Positions 9,267-17,402 of a stretch of 64,000 bases of DNA are shown in pieces; position 1 is the stretch's first letter, and each line of letters begins with the position of its first letter. The position numbers and the translations under genes were made by a program. The notes below the pieces were generated by a model that saw only the letters and a list, made by a program, of their open reading frames with translations, searched no databases and was not told the origin of the DNA. This DNA is from an uncultured Methylobacillus sp. (GTDB taxonomy: Bacteria > Pseudomonadota > Gammaproteobacteria > Burkholderiales > Methylophilaceae). The stretch is taken from contig CAMLDO010000007.1 in the NCBI GenBank assembly GCA_946478865.1, forward strand, positions 1-64,000. Reading direction: 5' to 3'.

Positions 9267-10397
9267 TCAAGTAATCATATTCCACTCGACGCGGTTACGT
9301 CCGCCTTCCTTGGCGCGATAAAGCGCTTCGTCGGCGCGTGCGATCAACTCCTGCTGACTGCTGTTCATATTCGGGATGATGGTCGCCCCTCCGATGGAGA
9401 TCGTCACCACGCCGAAAGGCGAGGGTTCGTGCTCCAGTGCAATGGCCTGTACCGCCTGCCGCATGCGCTCGCCCATCGCCTTGGCATCGGCCATCGGCAT
9501 GTGCACCATCACCACGCCGAACTCTTCGCCGCCATAGCGCGCCACGGTATCGCCCGCCCGCTTCACGCAGCCGCCCAGTGCCGCAGCGACCTGCTGCAGA
9601 CATTTGTCACCGGCCGGGTGCCCGTATTTGTCGTTGTATTTCTTGAACATGTCCACATCGAGGATGATCAGCGACAGCGGCACACCCTGACGCGCTGACT
9701 GACGCCAGCCTGCGTCCAGCTTCTCGTCGAAGTGGCGGCGGTTCCCGAGGCCGGTCAGCCGGTCTTCCCACGACACCTGCTCGAATGCAATCTGCTTCAG
9801 CAGAATCTGCACCAGCAGCTCGCGTATCTCACGCGCCGAAAGTACCAGCGTCAGGCTCGTCACCAGCAGCACGATACCGCCCAAGATAGCGGTATCCGTG
9901 GGCAGGAAAGGCACCACTACCACCAACGGAACGAGCACACCTGCCGTATAGGCATAAAATAGCGGCAGGAACACCACTAGCCGCGGCATGGCCGAAATAA
10001 CGGCAATCACCAGCAATACCAGCACTACCGGCTGTGCCGAAGCATGCATCCACGGCAGGAGCAAGGCCGCTGTTCCCCAGCCCAGCCCGGCCAACCCTGC
10101 GGCGGCAATATGCAGCTTGATATCCGCCAGCGGCGAAAGTATCGCTCCGGTCGCCTGGTCCGCCCGCCCGATAAACCAATGCCAGCCAGTGGCCGCCATC
10201 AAGATTAGATACCAGGCGAACGCTTCAAAGCTATGCAGCCCCCACACCAGAACCGCCGCCATGACCGCTCCGCACAAAGCGGTGACTAGCAAAGCGTTGT
10301 GTCGGCCCCGGTAAATATAGGCCAGCTCCTCGTTCGCCAAGGCATGAGGGTCAAAATTCAGTGCTTTTGTCAGCGACTGTCCAGAAGCACGCGGCAT
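9267..10397 (-). CDS. Membrane diguanylate cyclase (GGDEF)
   Basis: A 376-residue protein: six or seven hydrophobic helices (residues ~35-185) and then a GGDEF domain. The active-site loop is GGEEF (289-293), and the inhibitory RxxD site is present as RAGD (280-283), so product inhibition is expected. DRLTGLGNRRHF marks the start of the domain. It makes c-di-GMP at the inner membrane. It is co-directional with, and 176 bp upstream of, flp, so it may feed into Tad pilus control, but it probably has its own promoter. The type of sensor domain was not recognised. Confidence 0.9.
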   Translation of the reverse strand: MPRASGQSLTKALNFDPHALANEELAYIYRGRHNALLVTALCGAVMAAVLVWGLHSFEAFAWYLILMAATGWHWFIGRADQATGAILSPLADIKLHIAAAGLAGLGWGTAALLLPWMHASAQPVVLVLLVIAVISAMPRLVVFLPLFYAYTAGVLVPLVVVVPFLPTDTAILGGIVLLVTSLTLVLSAREIRELLVQILLKQIAFEQVSWEDRLTGLGNRRHFDEKLDAGWRQSARQGVPLSLIILDVDMFKKYNDKYGHPAGDKCLQQVAAALGGCVKRAGDTVARYGGEEFGVVMVHMPMADAKAMGERMRQAVQAIALEHEPSPFGVVTISIGGATIIPNMNSSQQELIARADEALYRAKEGGRNRVEWNMIT

Positions 10398-10424
10398 GGT
10401 TTTCCTTGTTTTTGGGCCATATAA

Positions 10425-10454
10425 AACCAGCCCGTGAATTCCGGTGGGCTGGTT
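10425..10454 (-). terminator. Terminator-like hairpin downstream of ligD
   Basis: AACCAGCCC (10425-10433) pairs with GGGCTGGTT (10446-10454) around a 12-nt loop. On the minus strand it is followed by TTATAT. It lies between ligD and the diguanylate cyclase gene. Confidence 0.5.
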
Positions 10455-10574
10455 GCAGCAATTTGGGCCAACAGACGCTTCTTACCTATCGCGCATAAAT
10501 ACCGCTTATCAAGCAGGAATCGCCTGTTTTAGCGCCTTTCACCGATAAAGATACTCCTTTGCCTAAGGTTTGCA

Positions 10575-13166
10575 TCACCTTTTATCGAACATTTCAAACA
10601 TTTCGTCGGTTATGCGCTGCTTCAGCTTCCAGTAGTCCTTCCAGGGATCGTCCTTGATCTCAGCCAGCCGCTTCGTCGCGTTGCGCACATTGAAGCTATC
10701 CGCCCGCACACCTTCGTCCAGCTCTTCCCAGAAAATCGGCATGGAAACCGTGGCTTCGGGCTTTGCCCGCGTGGAAAAAGCGGCCACTGCCGTCGCCCCT
10801 TGCCCATTGCGCAGGTAGTCGATGAAAATCTTGCCGCCACGCTTGTTCTTGGCGAGGTTGGAGGTAAAGCGGTCCGGCAGGGTACGCGCCAGATGCTCGG
10901 CGATGGCGCGGGTGAAAGGCTTCACCTCGTCCCAGGTGCGCTCGGGCTTGATCGGCGCGACGATATGCAGCCCCTTGCCGCCCGTGGTCTTGAGGAAACT
11001 GCGCAGGCCGATTTCGTCCAGCAGCCCGCGGACCAGTTGCGCGCCTTCCACCACCGTTTCCCAGCCCAGCCCTTCCGCCGGGTCGAGGTCGAAAATAATG
11101 CGGTCGGGCTGCGTCAGCTGGCCTTCGCGCGAACCCCAGGTATGCAGCTCCAGCACGCCCATCTGCACCAGGCCGATCACAGCCGGGAGGCTGTTCGCCA
11201 TCATGTAGATATCGGTGCCCTTTTCTTCCGGCACTTCGACGCGCTCGATCGCATCCGTCACCGTCTCGTTGACGTGCTTCTGGAAAAAGCACTTGTGCCC
11301 ATCGCCCTGCGGACAGCGCACCAGCGTGAGCGGGCGGTCCTGCAAGTGCGGCAGCAGATGGTCCGCCACCGCTTCGTAATATTCCGCCAATGCGAGCTTG
11401 GTCAGCCCGATGCGGGGGAAGAGGATCTTGTTGGGATGCGTCAGCTCGATGCCGGCGACCACGGCTTTGCCTTCCTTGCCCCGGGTGCTGCGCCGGGCTT
11501 TCAGCGGCGCATCGCTGACTGTGCTTTCTTCGGGATTTGCCTCGGCGATTTCCTTGTCGCCGATGGCGCGCTCGCGCACGATCTGCTTCGCCGGCTTGTC
11601 CGCACGCAGCCCGACGAAAGATGCATGGCGGATATTCCCGCCATTGGTCCATTGCGCAAAATCCACTTCCGCCACCAGCTGCGGCTTGAGCCAGTGCACG
11701 CCGCGCGCTTCCGCGCCAGTCGGCGGATTGGAGAGCGCCGTCTTGCCCTGCTCCAATGCCTGCATCTGCTTCAAGACGTCGCGCAGCAGCTGGTCGTTGA
11801 AGCCGGTACCCACCTTGCCGCAATACTGCAGCTTGTCGCCCTCGTACACCCCCAGCAGCAGTGCGCCGAAAGCTTCCCGCGCGCCGACCGGGTCGGTATA
11901 GCCTGCGATCACGAATTCCTGCCGTTGATGGCACTTCACCTTGAGCCAGGAACGCCCGCGCGATTGCAGATAGGCCGCATCCGCACGTTTCACCACGATG
12001 CCTTCCATGCCATGCATGCAGGCATGCTCGAACACTTCCCGCGCGTCGCCGGTCATGTGGTCGCTGTAGATCAACGGGCCGCCTTCCGGAACTTGATCCA
12101 TCACCTCCTTGAGCAGGCGCTTGCGTTCCACCAGCGGCACGGCGGTCAAATCAAAACCATTGAGGTGCATCAGGTCGAAGACGTAATAGGCGAGTTGCGC
12201 GGACTTGCCCTCGCGCATCATGTTCTGCAGCGCCTGGAAACTGACCTTGCCCTCGCGGTCGATCGCGACCACCTCGCCGTCCACCCAGGCGTTCTCCACG
12301 GGGAGATTACGCAAGGCTTCGGCGATGGCCGGCCATTTCTTCGTCCAGTCATTGCCGGCGCGGGTGTAAATGTTCACCTCGCCATCCGCGATGCGGCACA
12401 CCGCACGGTAGCCGTCGAACTTCACCTCGGAAAGCCATTCGTCGCCCTCGGGCGCGTGCTCGACCAGCGTGGCGAGCTGCGGGCTGATCATTTCCGGCAT
12501 GGGAGAAGACACGGCGCCCATGATGTCGCGGGCACGGATATCTTTCGCCGTGCTCTTAGCGCTGCGTTTGGAGGTGCCGGAACGCGTCGTGGCGGCCTTC
12601 GCCTTGCGCGCCGGTTTATCCGGCATCGGGTTGTCGGCCACGCTCTCGGGGCGCAGCACGGTGATCTGGGCGTCCTCGCCCTCGCGCGCTTCCTCGTCGT
12701 GCTCCTTGATGAGCAACCAGTTTTCCTGCTTGCCCTCCTGCCGGCCCATGCGCACCAGCGTCCACGCGCCGTGCAGTTTGCGCCCGTCGAGGTGGAATTT
12801 GAGGCGTCCGGCCTTGTAGGCTTTCGCGGCATCGCCTTCCGGCTCCCACACGCCGCGATCCCACAGCTTGACGTGACCCGCGCCGTAATTGCCTTCGGGA
12901 ATATCGCCCTCGAAGGTACCGTAGCTCATGGGATGGTCTTCCACATGTACCGCAAGCCGCTTGTCGGCCGGATCCAGGCTCGGCCCCTTGGGCACTGCCC
13001 AGCTTTTCAACGTGCCGTCGAGTTCCAGCCGGAAGTCGTAATGCAGGCGGGTGGCGTGGTGTTCCTGTATGTAATAGGAAAGCTGTTTCCCCGGCCGCAC
13101 CACTTTGCCGCGCGGCTCCGGCGTCTTGCTGAAATCGCGTTTTTGCCAGTATTTCTCCAGGCCCAT
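10575..13166 (-). CDS. ligD: Multifunctional ATP-dependent DNA ligase D
   Basis: An 863-residue NHEJ enzyme with all three domains in the Pseudomonas order. The 3'-phosphoesterase is at about residues 1-160 (EHHATRLHYDFRLELDG, HVEDHPMSYGTFEG). The ATP-dependent ligase is at ~225-530, with the adenylated lysine K249 in EVKFDGYR. The primase-polymerase is at ~560-855 (IIFDLDPAEG, KTTGGKGLHIVAP). It processes and seals double-strand breaks held by Ku. Ku is encoded 48 bp upstream on the same strand. A Lys/Ala/Ser-rich linker spans ~183-215. Nothing is truncated. Confidence 0.96.
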   Translation of the reverse strand: MGLEKYWQKRDFSKTPEPRGKVVRPGKQLSYYIQEHHATRLHYDFRLELDGTLKSWAVPKGPSLDPADKRLAVHVEDHPMSYGTFEGDIPEGNYGAGHVKLWDRGVWEPEGDAAKAYKAGRLKFHLDGRKLHGAWTLVRMGRQEGKQENWLLIKEHDEEAREGEDAQITVLRPESVADNPMPDKPARKAKAATTRSGTSKRSAKSTAKDIRARDIMGAVSSPMPEMISPQLATLVEHAPEGDEWLSEVKFDGYRAVCRIADGEVNIYTRAGNDWTKKWPAIAEALRNLPVENAWVDGEVVAIDREGKVSFQALQNMMREGKSAQLAYYVFDLMHLNGFDLTAVPLVERKRLLKEVMDQVPEGGPLIYSDHMTGDAREVFEHACMHGMEGIVVKRADAAYLQSRGRSWLKVKCHQRQEFVIAGYTDPVGAREAFGALLLGVYEGDKLQYCGKVGTGFNDQLLRDVLKQMQALEQGKTALSNPPTGAEARGVHWLKPQLVAEVDFAQWTNGGNIRHASFVGLRADKPAKQIVRERAIGDKEIAEANPEESTVSDAPLKARRSTRGKEGKAVVAGIELTHPNKILFPRIGLTKLALAEYYEAVADHLLPHLQDRPLTLVRCPQGDGHKCFFQKHVNETVTDAIERVEVPEEKGTDIYMMANSLPAVIGLVQMGVLELHTWGSREGQLTQPDRIIFDLDPAEGLGWETVVEGAQLVRGLLDEIGLRSFLKTTGGKGLHIVAPIKPERTWDEVKPFTRAIAEHLARTLPDRFTSNLAKNKRGGKIFIDYLRNGQGATAVAAFSTRAKPEATVSMPIFWEELDEGVRADSFNVRNATKRLAEIKDDPWKDYWKLKQRITDEMFEMFDKR

Positions 13167-13214
13167 GACGAGTCTCCCTCGCTTGTGAACCCCTGAGTAA
13201 TGAAACTGAAATGG

Positions 13215-14228
13215 CTATGCGGCCTTGCGTGCCGTGGATCGGCTGCCGGTCCGGTTTGTTTTGGGCTTGCTTGCCACGCTCTTGCTGGCCGCCCGTGAAG
13301 CGCTGGCGCGACGCGGTGAAGCGGCAATGCCGGCTTTGCGCCGATGCGAAGCCGATTTGCGTGGCGCTTCTTCCTCGACGGCTTCCTCGTCTTCTTCTTG
13401 CACAGAGGGCTTGGCCACGCCTTTCTTGCCCTTCTGGCCGATACTGTTTTTCAGCAAGGCCATGAGGTCGATCACCTTCGCGGATGACGGCGCAGGCTCC
13501 TCGCCCTCTTCCGCCGTGGTCAGCGCGTGCGTCTGGTTCGCGGCAACCTTCTTGTCGATGAGCGCCATCACATCATCGCGGTAAGTATCGTGGTATTGCT
13601 CCGGCTGCCACGGCTCGGTCATGTCCTCCAGCAGCGAGAGCGCCATCTTGACCTCCTTGTCGGACACGGCGGCCTTCTTGTCCTTGGTATCGGGCAGCTC
13701 CAGATCGTCCGGCTTGCGCAGCTCGTCGTGATAGCGCAGCAGGTTGAGCACGATGGCATCGCCCATCGGCAGCAGCGCAGCGACGTGCTGCTTGGTGCGG
13801 ATCACCACTTGCGCGATGCCGATCTTGCCCGCGCGCTTCAGCGTCTCGCGCAGCAGCACATAGACCTTGGCCCCGCCGCGCGCGGGCTTGAGGTAATACG
13901 GCTGTTCGAAATAGATCGCGGGGATTTCCTGCGCCTCGGTGAAGGAGAGAATATCGATGGTTTGCGTCGCTTCCACGTTGGCGCGCTTCAGGTCCTCGTC
14001 GGTCAGCACCACGTACTGGCCTTTCTCATACTGGTAGCCTTTGACGATATCGTTCCAGCCGATATCCTCGCCGGTCTCCTTGTTGTAGCGCTTGTAGCCC
14101 ACTGGCGCGAAATCGCGCTTGTCCAGCATATCCAGGTCCAGCCCCTGGCGGCTTTCCGCGGGGTACAGTTCCACCGGAATATGCACCAGCCCGAAACTGA
14201 TCGCGCCCTTCCAGATCGCTCTTGGCAT
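13215..14228 (-). CDS. ku: Bacterial Ku, DNA end-binding protein
   Basis: A 337-residue Ku homolog. The core (residues 1-~255) starts with MPRAIWKGAISFGLVHIPVELYPA, a family hallmark, and includes MALSLLEDMTEPWQPEQYHD. The remaining C-terminal tail is strongly basic and Ser/Ala-rich (KSVASKPKTNRTGSRSTARK), longer than in minimal Ku proteins such as that of Mycobacterium. Such extensions bind DNA and affect threading. It is the first gene of a Ku-LigD pair. Confidence 0.95.
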   Translation of the reverse strand: MPRAIWKGAISFGLVHIPVELYPAESRQGLDLDMLDKRDFAPVGYKRYNKETGEDIGWNDIVKGYQYEKGQYVVLTDEDLKRANVEATQTIDILSFTEAQEIPAIYFEQPYYLKPARGGAKVYVLLRETLKRAGKIGIAQVVIRTKQHVAALLPMGDAIVLNLLRYHDELRKPDDLELPDTKDKKAAVSDKEVKMALSLLEDMTEPWQPEQYHDTYRDDVMALIDKKVAANQTHALTTAEEGEEPAPSSAKVIDLMALLKNSIGQKGKKGVAKPSVQEEDEEAVEEEAPRKSASHRRKAGIAASPRRASASRAASKSVASKPKTNRTGSRSTARKAA

Positions 14229-14336
14229 GTCGTCACCTCGATTCGAACGGATTTTTTCCTGTAAAAACAGCTAGACCGCCTTGATACGACTAGGTTTCTC
14301 GGCCACCCGAGCGCGTCCGCTCACCTCACTCGCCTA

Positions 14337-14352
14337 ACACAATATAATGTGT
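14337..14352. promoter_or_regulatory. NrdR-box-like site 1
   Basis: ACACAATATAATGTGT is a near-perfect 16-bp palindrome that matches the known NrdR box (consensus acaCwAtATaTwGtgt). It lies 69 bp before the start of the NrdJb-like gene. Confidence 0.7.
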
Positions 14353-14368
14353 GTTTGATAGACTTTCA

Positions 14369-14384
14369 TTCCAATATGATGTGG
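14369..14384. promoter_or_regulatory. NrdR-box-like site 2
   Basis: TTCCAATATGATGTGG is a weaker copy of the site at 14337, with the AATAT core exactly 32 bp away, i.e. about three helical turns. NrdR boxes are typically paired at that distance and overlap the promoter. Confidence 0.6.
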
Positions 14385-14420
14385 GTTATGATGTTGGCAC
14401 ATTCCACGGAGGGAACCACC

Positions 14421-15122
14421 ATGGCCATCAAGATCGAAAAGAAAATCACCGGTTACAGCGTCCAGTCAGAAGAAGACAAGAAGGCCGAACAGGCCGCTGC
14501 CGCCGCACCCGCCGAGCCGGTCAAGACCGCCGAAGTCCTGCAAATGGGCGAACCGCTGAGCCGCCCCGACAAACTGGTCGGCAACACCTACAAGGTCAAG
14601 ACCCCCGTCACCGAACACGCGCTCTACATCACGATCAACGACATCGTGCTGCACGAAGGCACCCCGCAGGAGCACCGCCGCCCCTTCGAGATCTTCATCA
14701 ACTCCAAGAACATGGAACACTTCCAGTGGATCGTCGCCCTCACCCGCGTCATGTCCGCCGTGTTCCGCAAGGGCGGCGACGTCACCTTCCTGGTCGAGGA
14801 ACTCCATAGCGTGTTCGACCCCAACGGCGGCTACTTCAAGAAGGGCGGCAAATACATCCCCAGCCTGGTCGCCGAGATCGGCGAAGTGGTGGAACAGCAC
14901 CTTCAGGAAATCGGCATGCTGAAGAAAGCCGAGCCTGATCAGCATCAGAAAAAGCTGATCGAGGAAAAGAAAGCCGAATACCTGCAAAAGCAAGCCGGCG
15001 AAACCAACGCCGAAGGCTTCCCCCCGGGGGCGCAGTTGTGCAAGAAGTGCAACACCAAGGCCGCGATCATCATGGACGGTTGTCTGACTTGCTTGAACTG
15101 CGGGGAGAGTAAGTGCGGTTAA
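14421..15122 (+). CDS. NrdJb-like class II ribonucleotide reductase subunit (orphan)
   Basis: A 233-residue protein resembling NrdJb, the smaller half of the split B12-dependent ribonucleotide reductase of Pseudomonas. The central part (FEIFINSKNMEHFQWIVAL, VEELHSVFDPNGGYFKKGGK) corresponds to the C-terminal region of NrdJ. The end is a cysteine cluster (LCKKCNTKAAIIMDGCLTC followed by LNCGESKCG), as in reductases that use a C-terminal Cys relay or zinc ribbon. No catalytic NrdJa subunit lies in the window. Two NrdR-box-like sites precede it, supporting an RNR role. Start chosen at 14421 (GGAGGG upstream); the frame is open to 14349. Confidence 0.75.
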   Translation: MAIKIEKKITGYSVQSEEDKKAEQAAAAAPAEPVKTAEVLQMGEPLSRPDKLVGNTYKVKTPVTEHALYITINDIVLHEGTPQEHRRPFEIFINSKNMEHFQWIVALTRVMSAVFRKGGDVTFLVEELHSVFDPNGGYFKKGGKYIPSLVAEIGEVVEQHLQEIGMLKKAEPDQHQKKLIEEKKAEYLQKQAGETNAEGFPPGAQLCKKCNTKAAIIMDGCLTCLNCGESKCG

Positions 15123-15128
15123 GAAACC

Positions 15129-15150
15129 AAGGGGCTTCGGCCCCTTTTGT
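15129..15150 (+). terminator. Rho-independent terminator after the NrdJb-like gene
   Basis: AAGGGGC and GCCCCTT form a 7-bp stem around a TTCG loop, followed by TTGTTATT. Confidence 0.85.
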
Positions 15151-15225
15151 TATTGTGGTTCATCATAAGCCGCCACTAAAACAAGAATCCGTAAATGCGA
15201 GCTTCGTTTTAGGTCAACGTACAGT

Positions 15226-16608
15226 TTATTTGGTAAAAACAAATGCTACGTTTTCACCTGCTTCCGCAACGCGTCTATCGCTGATTAAGTACAGATCTAT
15301 ATCTACTCCCGTCTTGTCACGGCTGAGCAGCAATCCCATTACTTTCTTCGCCTCCAACTGACCTTCCTGCACTTTTGTCAGTGAATCTTTAACAGCCTGG
15401 ATTGTAGGCTCGTTGAATATTTTCGAGATATGTTGCCCTGCCAAACCCGCAGCCTTTTGTTTGATTAATTCACAAAGCCTGTCGTTAGCATGCAGGATTT
15501 CACCATCCTGGGTAAATTGCAAAACGCCAAACAGTGACTGCTCGTATACCGCTTTCCACTGAATCAGGCTTTCCTTCAGCGATCGCTCCAGCTTCTTATA
15601 TTCCGTAATATCCTGATTGACTTCAATGGCGCCAATGATCTTCTCCTGATCATCCAATAATGGGGTTGCATGCATGACAATAGTCCGCAGCTCTCCATCA
15701 AATGCTTTGATATTGACCACCTCACCATTACTGACTTCCCCATTCTTTACAGCTCGCGCAAGCGTCCACCCACCCGGGCCTACTTCCTGACCGGTGCGCT
15801 CCCACCAACCTTTGTATTCATGGAAACTTTCCCCGAGTTTAGCGCCGCCCCAAATTCGTTCTGCTTCGGGATTCGCGAGACAAATTTGCCCGCTTTCATC
15901 TGCTGCCCATAATCCAACAGGAATCATTTCAATGATTTTGCGCATCATGTATTCGCTGCGCGCCAATGCCTGCTCAGCATGTTTGCGAGCAGTGATATCG
16001 GCTGTAACAGCCACCACCTTCAAAGGACGCTGCAAAGGGTCATAAATCAACTTTCCTCGTGAAGCAAACCATTGCTCTCCCCCTCCGGCTGTAGTTTTAA
16101 GACTGAAATCCCATCGGTACGGCTCATCGTTGGGAAATAAGGCAATTAACTCCTCTAATCTCAGGGAGCCGAAAGGCACCAAGGTGTCCCGCAAGCTTTC
16201 GACTGATTGTCCGAAAACAGCCTCAGCATTCGATGTGAATGTAAGCGCACCAGTTAATGCATTCCATTCCCAACTTACCGCTTGCGCCATTTCCAAAGCC
16301 GCTTTCATGCGCGATTCGCTGTCCATAATCTGACTTAAATACTCGCGCCTCATGTCAGTCATTGCGCCTTCATCAGGAAGTACCTGTTGCGCACTGGCCA
16401 GGGCCTCATCGCCGTAACGCAACCAGATCCAATTCACCTCGAGGAATTCGGCAAGGGTACGCAGATTGTCGTAATCGATCTCCCCACCATGCGTCCAGCG
16501 ATGCACCGAAGGTGCTGAAGTCTTAACGGCCTTGGCAACTTGGGCCAATGTCAGACCCTTCTGATCCAGCAAACCCTTTAAGCGATCGGCAAAGCCATTT
16601 TTTTTCAT
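15226..16608 (-). CDS. XRE-type regulator with three PAS domains
   Basis: A 460-residue one-component regulator. Residues ~6-62 form an XRE/Cro helix-turn-helix (LTLAQVAKAVKTSAPSVHRW). Three PAS/PAC units follow at about 100-210, 220-345 and 350-455; two end in the DITxxKxxE linker that joins PAS domains in sensor kinases. No kinase, GGDEF or other output domain is present, so the HTH must be the output. It is divergent from the cupin/secreted protein/porin operon, its likely target. PAS ligands (haem, flavin, small molecules) cannot be told from the sequence. The combination of XRE HTH and tandem PAS is uncommon. Confidence 0.85.
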   Translation of the reverse strand: MKKNGFADRLKGLLDQKGLTLAQVAKAVKTSAPSVHRWTHGGEIDYDNLRTLAEFLEVNWIWLRYGDEALASAQQVLPDEGAMTDMRREYLSQIMDSESRMKAALEMAQAVSWEWNALTGALTFTSNAEAVFGQSVESLRDTLVPFGSLRLEELIALFPNDEPYRWDFSLKTTAGGGEQWFASRGKLIYDPLQRPLKVVAVTADITARKHAEQALARSEYMMRKIIEMIPVGLWAADESGQICLANPEAERIWGGAKLGESFHEYKGWWERTGQEVGPGGWTLARAVKNGEVSNGEVVNIKAFDGELRTIVMHATPLLDDQEKIIGAIEVNQDITEYKKLERSLKESLIQWKAVYEQSLFGVLQFTQDGEILHANDRLCELIKQKAAGLAGQHISKIFNEPTIQAVKDSLTKVQEGQLEAKKVMGLLLSRDKTGVDIDLYLISDRRVAEAGENVAFVFTK

Positions 16609-16625
16609 ACGTCTACCTTGAATCC

Positions 16626-16662
16626 GGTTGTTACGCAGCCTTGAAAAAAGGGCGTAACCACC
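16626..16662. promoter_or_regulatory. Inverted repeat just upstream of the XRE-PAS gene
   Basis: GGTTGTTACGC (16626-16636) and GCGTAACCACC (16652-16662) are inverted copies with one mismatch, starting 18 bp before the regulator start codon. They share the TTAC/GTAA half-site of the dyads at the facing promoter, so this may be an autoregulatory site. Confidence 0.4.
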
Positions 16663-16723
16663 GGTAATTAATGACCAAATTTTCGTCGTCGATCTTACAC
16701 CCGTCCCCTGCTAACACAGAAAT

Positions 16724-16758
16724 ATTACATATTGAGTAATTTTTTACTTGACACGTAA
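16724..16758 (+). promoter_or_regulatory. Two TTAC-N7-GTAA dyads at the cupin operon promoter
   Basis: ATTAC-N7-GTAAT lies at 16724-16740 and TTAC-N7-GTAA at 16744-16758; their centres are 19 bp apart. The second contains the -35 box. This is the best candidate for the binding site of the divergently encoded XRE-PAS protein. Confidence 0.5.
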
Positions 16759-16776
16759 TTTAGGCGGGTCTATAAA
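16748..16776 (+). promoter_or_regulatory. Promoter of the cupin operon
   Basis: A consensus TTGACA (16748-16753) is 17 bp from TATAAA (16771-16776). The leader to the cupin start would be roughly 110 nt and is AT-rich. Confidence 0.7.
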
Positions 16777-16892
16777 TCTCCCTGTGTTCAACATATTCAA
16801 ATGCGTTTCACCATAGGAATCTTTTCAAATTCCTGAAATTACATTTATGTCATTGAATACAAATATTTTTTAATAGAAAGGAATTGTTAATC

Positions 16893-17333
16893 ATGAAAAA
16901 ATCGAGTCTGATCACATCAGCGCTTGTTGCTTCCAGCATGCTCATTTCAGCGGGCGTATACGCTCATGGCGTCCAAATCCCGTCCGGTAGCACCAAGCTG
17001 CAGCATTTCAAGAACGTCAAGAACATGCCTATCGCTTCCATGAATGAGCCGGGCGTGAACGCTTATTTCGAAGATGTCGTTGCCTCCTCCAGCCCGAACG
17101 CTCCTATTGCCTGCGGGATGTTCAAAATCGAGAAGGGCAAGCCGCTCGTTTATACCTACGACTACGACGACACCAAGATCATCCTAGACGGCACCATTAC
17201 CTTCTCGGATGGCACTCAAACGGTGAAGGCCGTTCCTGGCGACGTCATGTTCTTCCCCAAAGGCTCAACCATCACTTTCTCCACGGAAAAGTCTGGTAAG
17301 GCTTGGGCATGTGGCCAACGCAAGCTCTTTTGA
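16893..17333 (+). CDS. Exported cupin-domain protein
   Basis: A 146-residue protein with a clear signal peptide (MKKSSLITSALVASSMLISAGVYA) and one cupin barrel: YDYDDTKIILDGTITFSDG followed by VPGDVMFFPKGSTITFSTE. It resembles EutQ-type single cupins, but periplasmic export and operon context argue against ethanolamine use. The usual metal histidines are missing: the first motif has Asp/Glu-like residues and no HxH. It is the first gene of a three-gene operon; AAGGA lies upstream of the chosen ATG. Confidence 0.75.
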   Translation: MKKSSLITSALVASSMLISAGVYAHGVQIPSGSTKLQHFKNVKNMPIASMNEPGVNAYFEDVVASSSPNAPIACGMFKIEKGKPLVYTYDYDDTKIILDGTITFSDGTQTVKAVPGDVMFFPKGSTITFSTEKSGKAWACGQRKLF

Positions 17334-17402
17334 TTAAGAGCGTCACTCAAGCCTCACAACGCTGAGTGACCTGTTGATTGAGTGTCTCGGAGGAGAGATG
17401 AA

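Noticed and set aside
9247..10450. Idea that the diguanylate cyclase is part of the tad operon transcript
   Set aside because: A 176-bp gap with a good promoter for flp separates them, so only functional linkage is plausible.
10800..13196. 798-codon open frame on the plus strand
   Set aside because: It is the shadow of ligD; no motif and an odd His/Gln/Arg-rich composition.
16893..17333. Idea that the cupin is an ethanolamine-utilisation EutQ
   Set aside because: It has a signal peptide and no eut genes are near; only the fold matches.
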